NCBI GenBank assembly: GCA_023443985.1 | Contig: JAEZSJ010000326.1 | Location: 1-6,884 of the forward strand | Direction: 5' to 3' | Source of the DNA: Verrucomicrobiota bacterium | GTDB lineage: Bacteria; Verrucomicrobiota; Verrucomicrobiia; Opitutales; Opitutaceae | Length of the DNA stretch: 6,884 bases | The notes under the pieces: model-generated | The model's database searches: none | What the model saw: only the letters and a program-made list of their open reading frames with translations | Told to the model about the DNA's origin: nothing | Position numbers and translations under genes: made by a program | Part shown: positions 6,815-6,884 of the stretch, piece after piece | How positions within the stretch are numbered: position 1 is the first letter of the stretch | Layout: each line of letters opens with the position of its first letter

Positions 6815-6847
6815 CCGACCTCCGGTGCCGGCTGGTCGGGGCACCGG
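6815..6847. promoter_or_regulatory. Two overlapping alternative hairpins in the leader of the pseudouridine synthase gene
   Basis: One stem pairs CCGGTGCC (6822-6829) with GGCACCGG (6840-6847) around a 10-base loop. A second pairs CCGACC (6815-6820) with GGTCGG (6834-6839), which lies inside the loop of the first, so only one can form at a time. The element is about 87 bases upstream of the ATG at 6728. The remainder of 6729-6884 shows no gene and no clear promoter; I cannot tell whether this element is in a transcribed leader or belongs to the end of an upstream gene outside the window. Confidence 0.25.
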
Positions 6848-6884
6848 CTGTCCCGCCTCGGGCCCCGTTCGCCGACGCCCGCGC

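Noticed and set aside
1..6884. CRISPR arrays, insertion sequences, tRNA or rRNA genes
   Set aside because: No regularly spaced direct repeats, transposase motifs, cloverleaf-like segments or rRNA-like stretches were seen on either strand.

Overview
The window is strongly GC-rich DNA with third codon positions almost always G or C. The look of the proteins (Ala/Pro/Arg-rich, a secreted DUF4380-like protein, a giant von Willebrand factor A protein) suggests an environmental bacterium, most plausibly a Verrucomicrobiota member such as Opitutaceae. That assignment is inference from style and gene families; no rRNA or marker gene is present.

Layout. The left two thirds (1-4379, + strand) carry a very large, probably secreted, multi-domain protein. 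It begins before the window with the end of one VWA domain, continues with a complete second VWA domain (all three MIDAS motifs visible), and reaches a TAG stop at 795-797. The same reading frame then resumes without another stop to 4379, encoding about three beta-sandwich (DUF4352-like) modules and a long C-terminal part. I list the two halves as separate CDSs, but the frame, the coding-like codon use across the 51-base gap, the TTG start without a ribosome binding site, and the missing signal peptide on the second half all suggest one gene split by a nonsense codon.

From 4380 to 4642 there is no intact gene. This stretch holds a short coding-like remnant that repeats the last ~20 codons of the giant gene (46 of 57 aligned bases identical) in a different frame, followed by a small hairpin that may terminate the convergent gene.

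The right third (4643-6728, - strand) has two genes in the same direction: an RluA-family rRNA/tRNA pseudouridine synthase (upstream) and a secreted DUF4380-like, mutarotase-fold-like protein (downstream). They are separated by 184 bases that contain a perfect 12-base inverted repeat. The last 156 bases, upstream of the pseudouridine synthase, hold no gene but contain two overlapping, mutually exclusive hairpins.

Functionally the + and - strand genes look unrelated: a secreted or surface VWA adhesion/assembly-type protein of unknown role facing a housekeeping RNA modification gene and a possible carbohydrate-related exported protein. I see no mobile element, CRISPR array, tRNA or rRNA. The observations most worth checking are the in-frame stop and the duplicated C-terminal tail.
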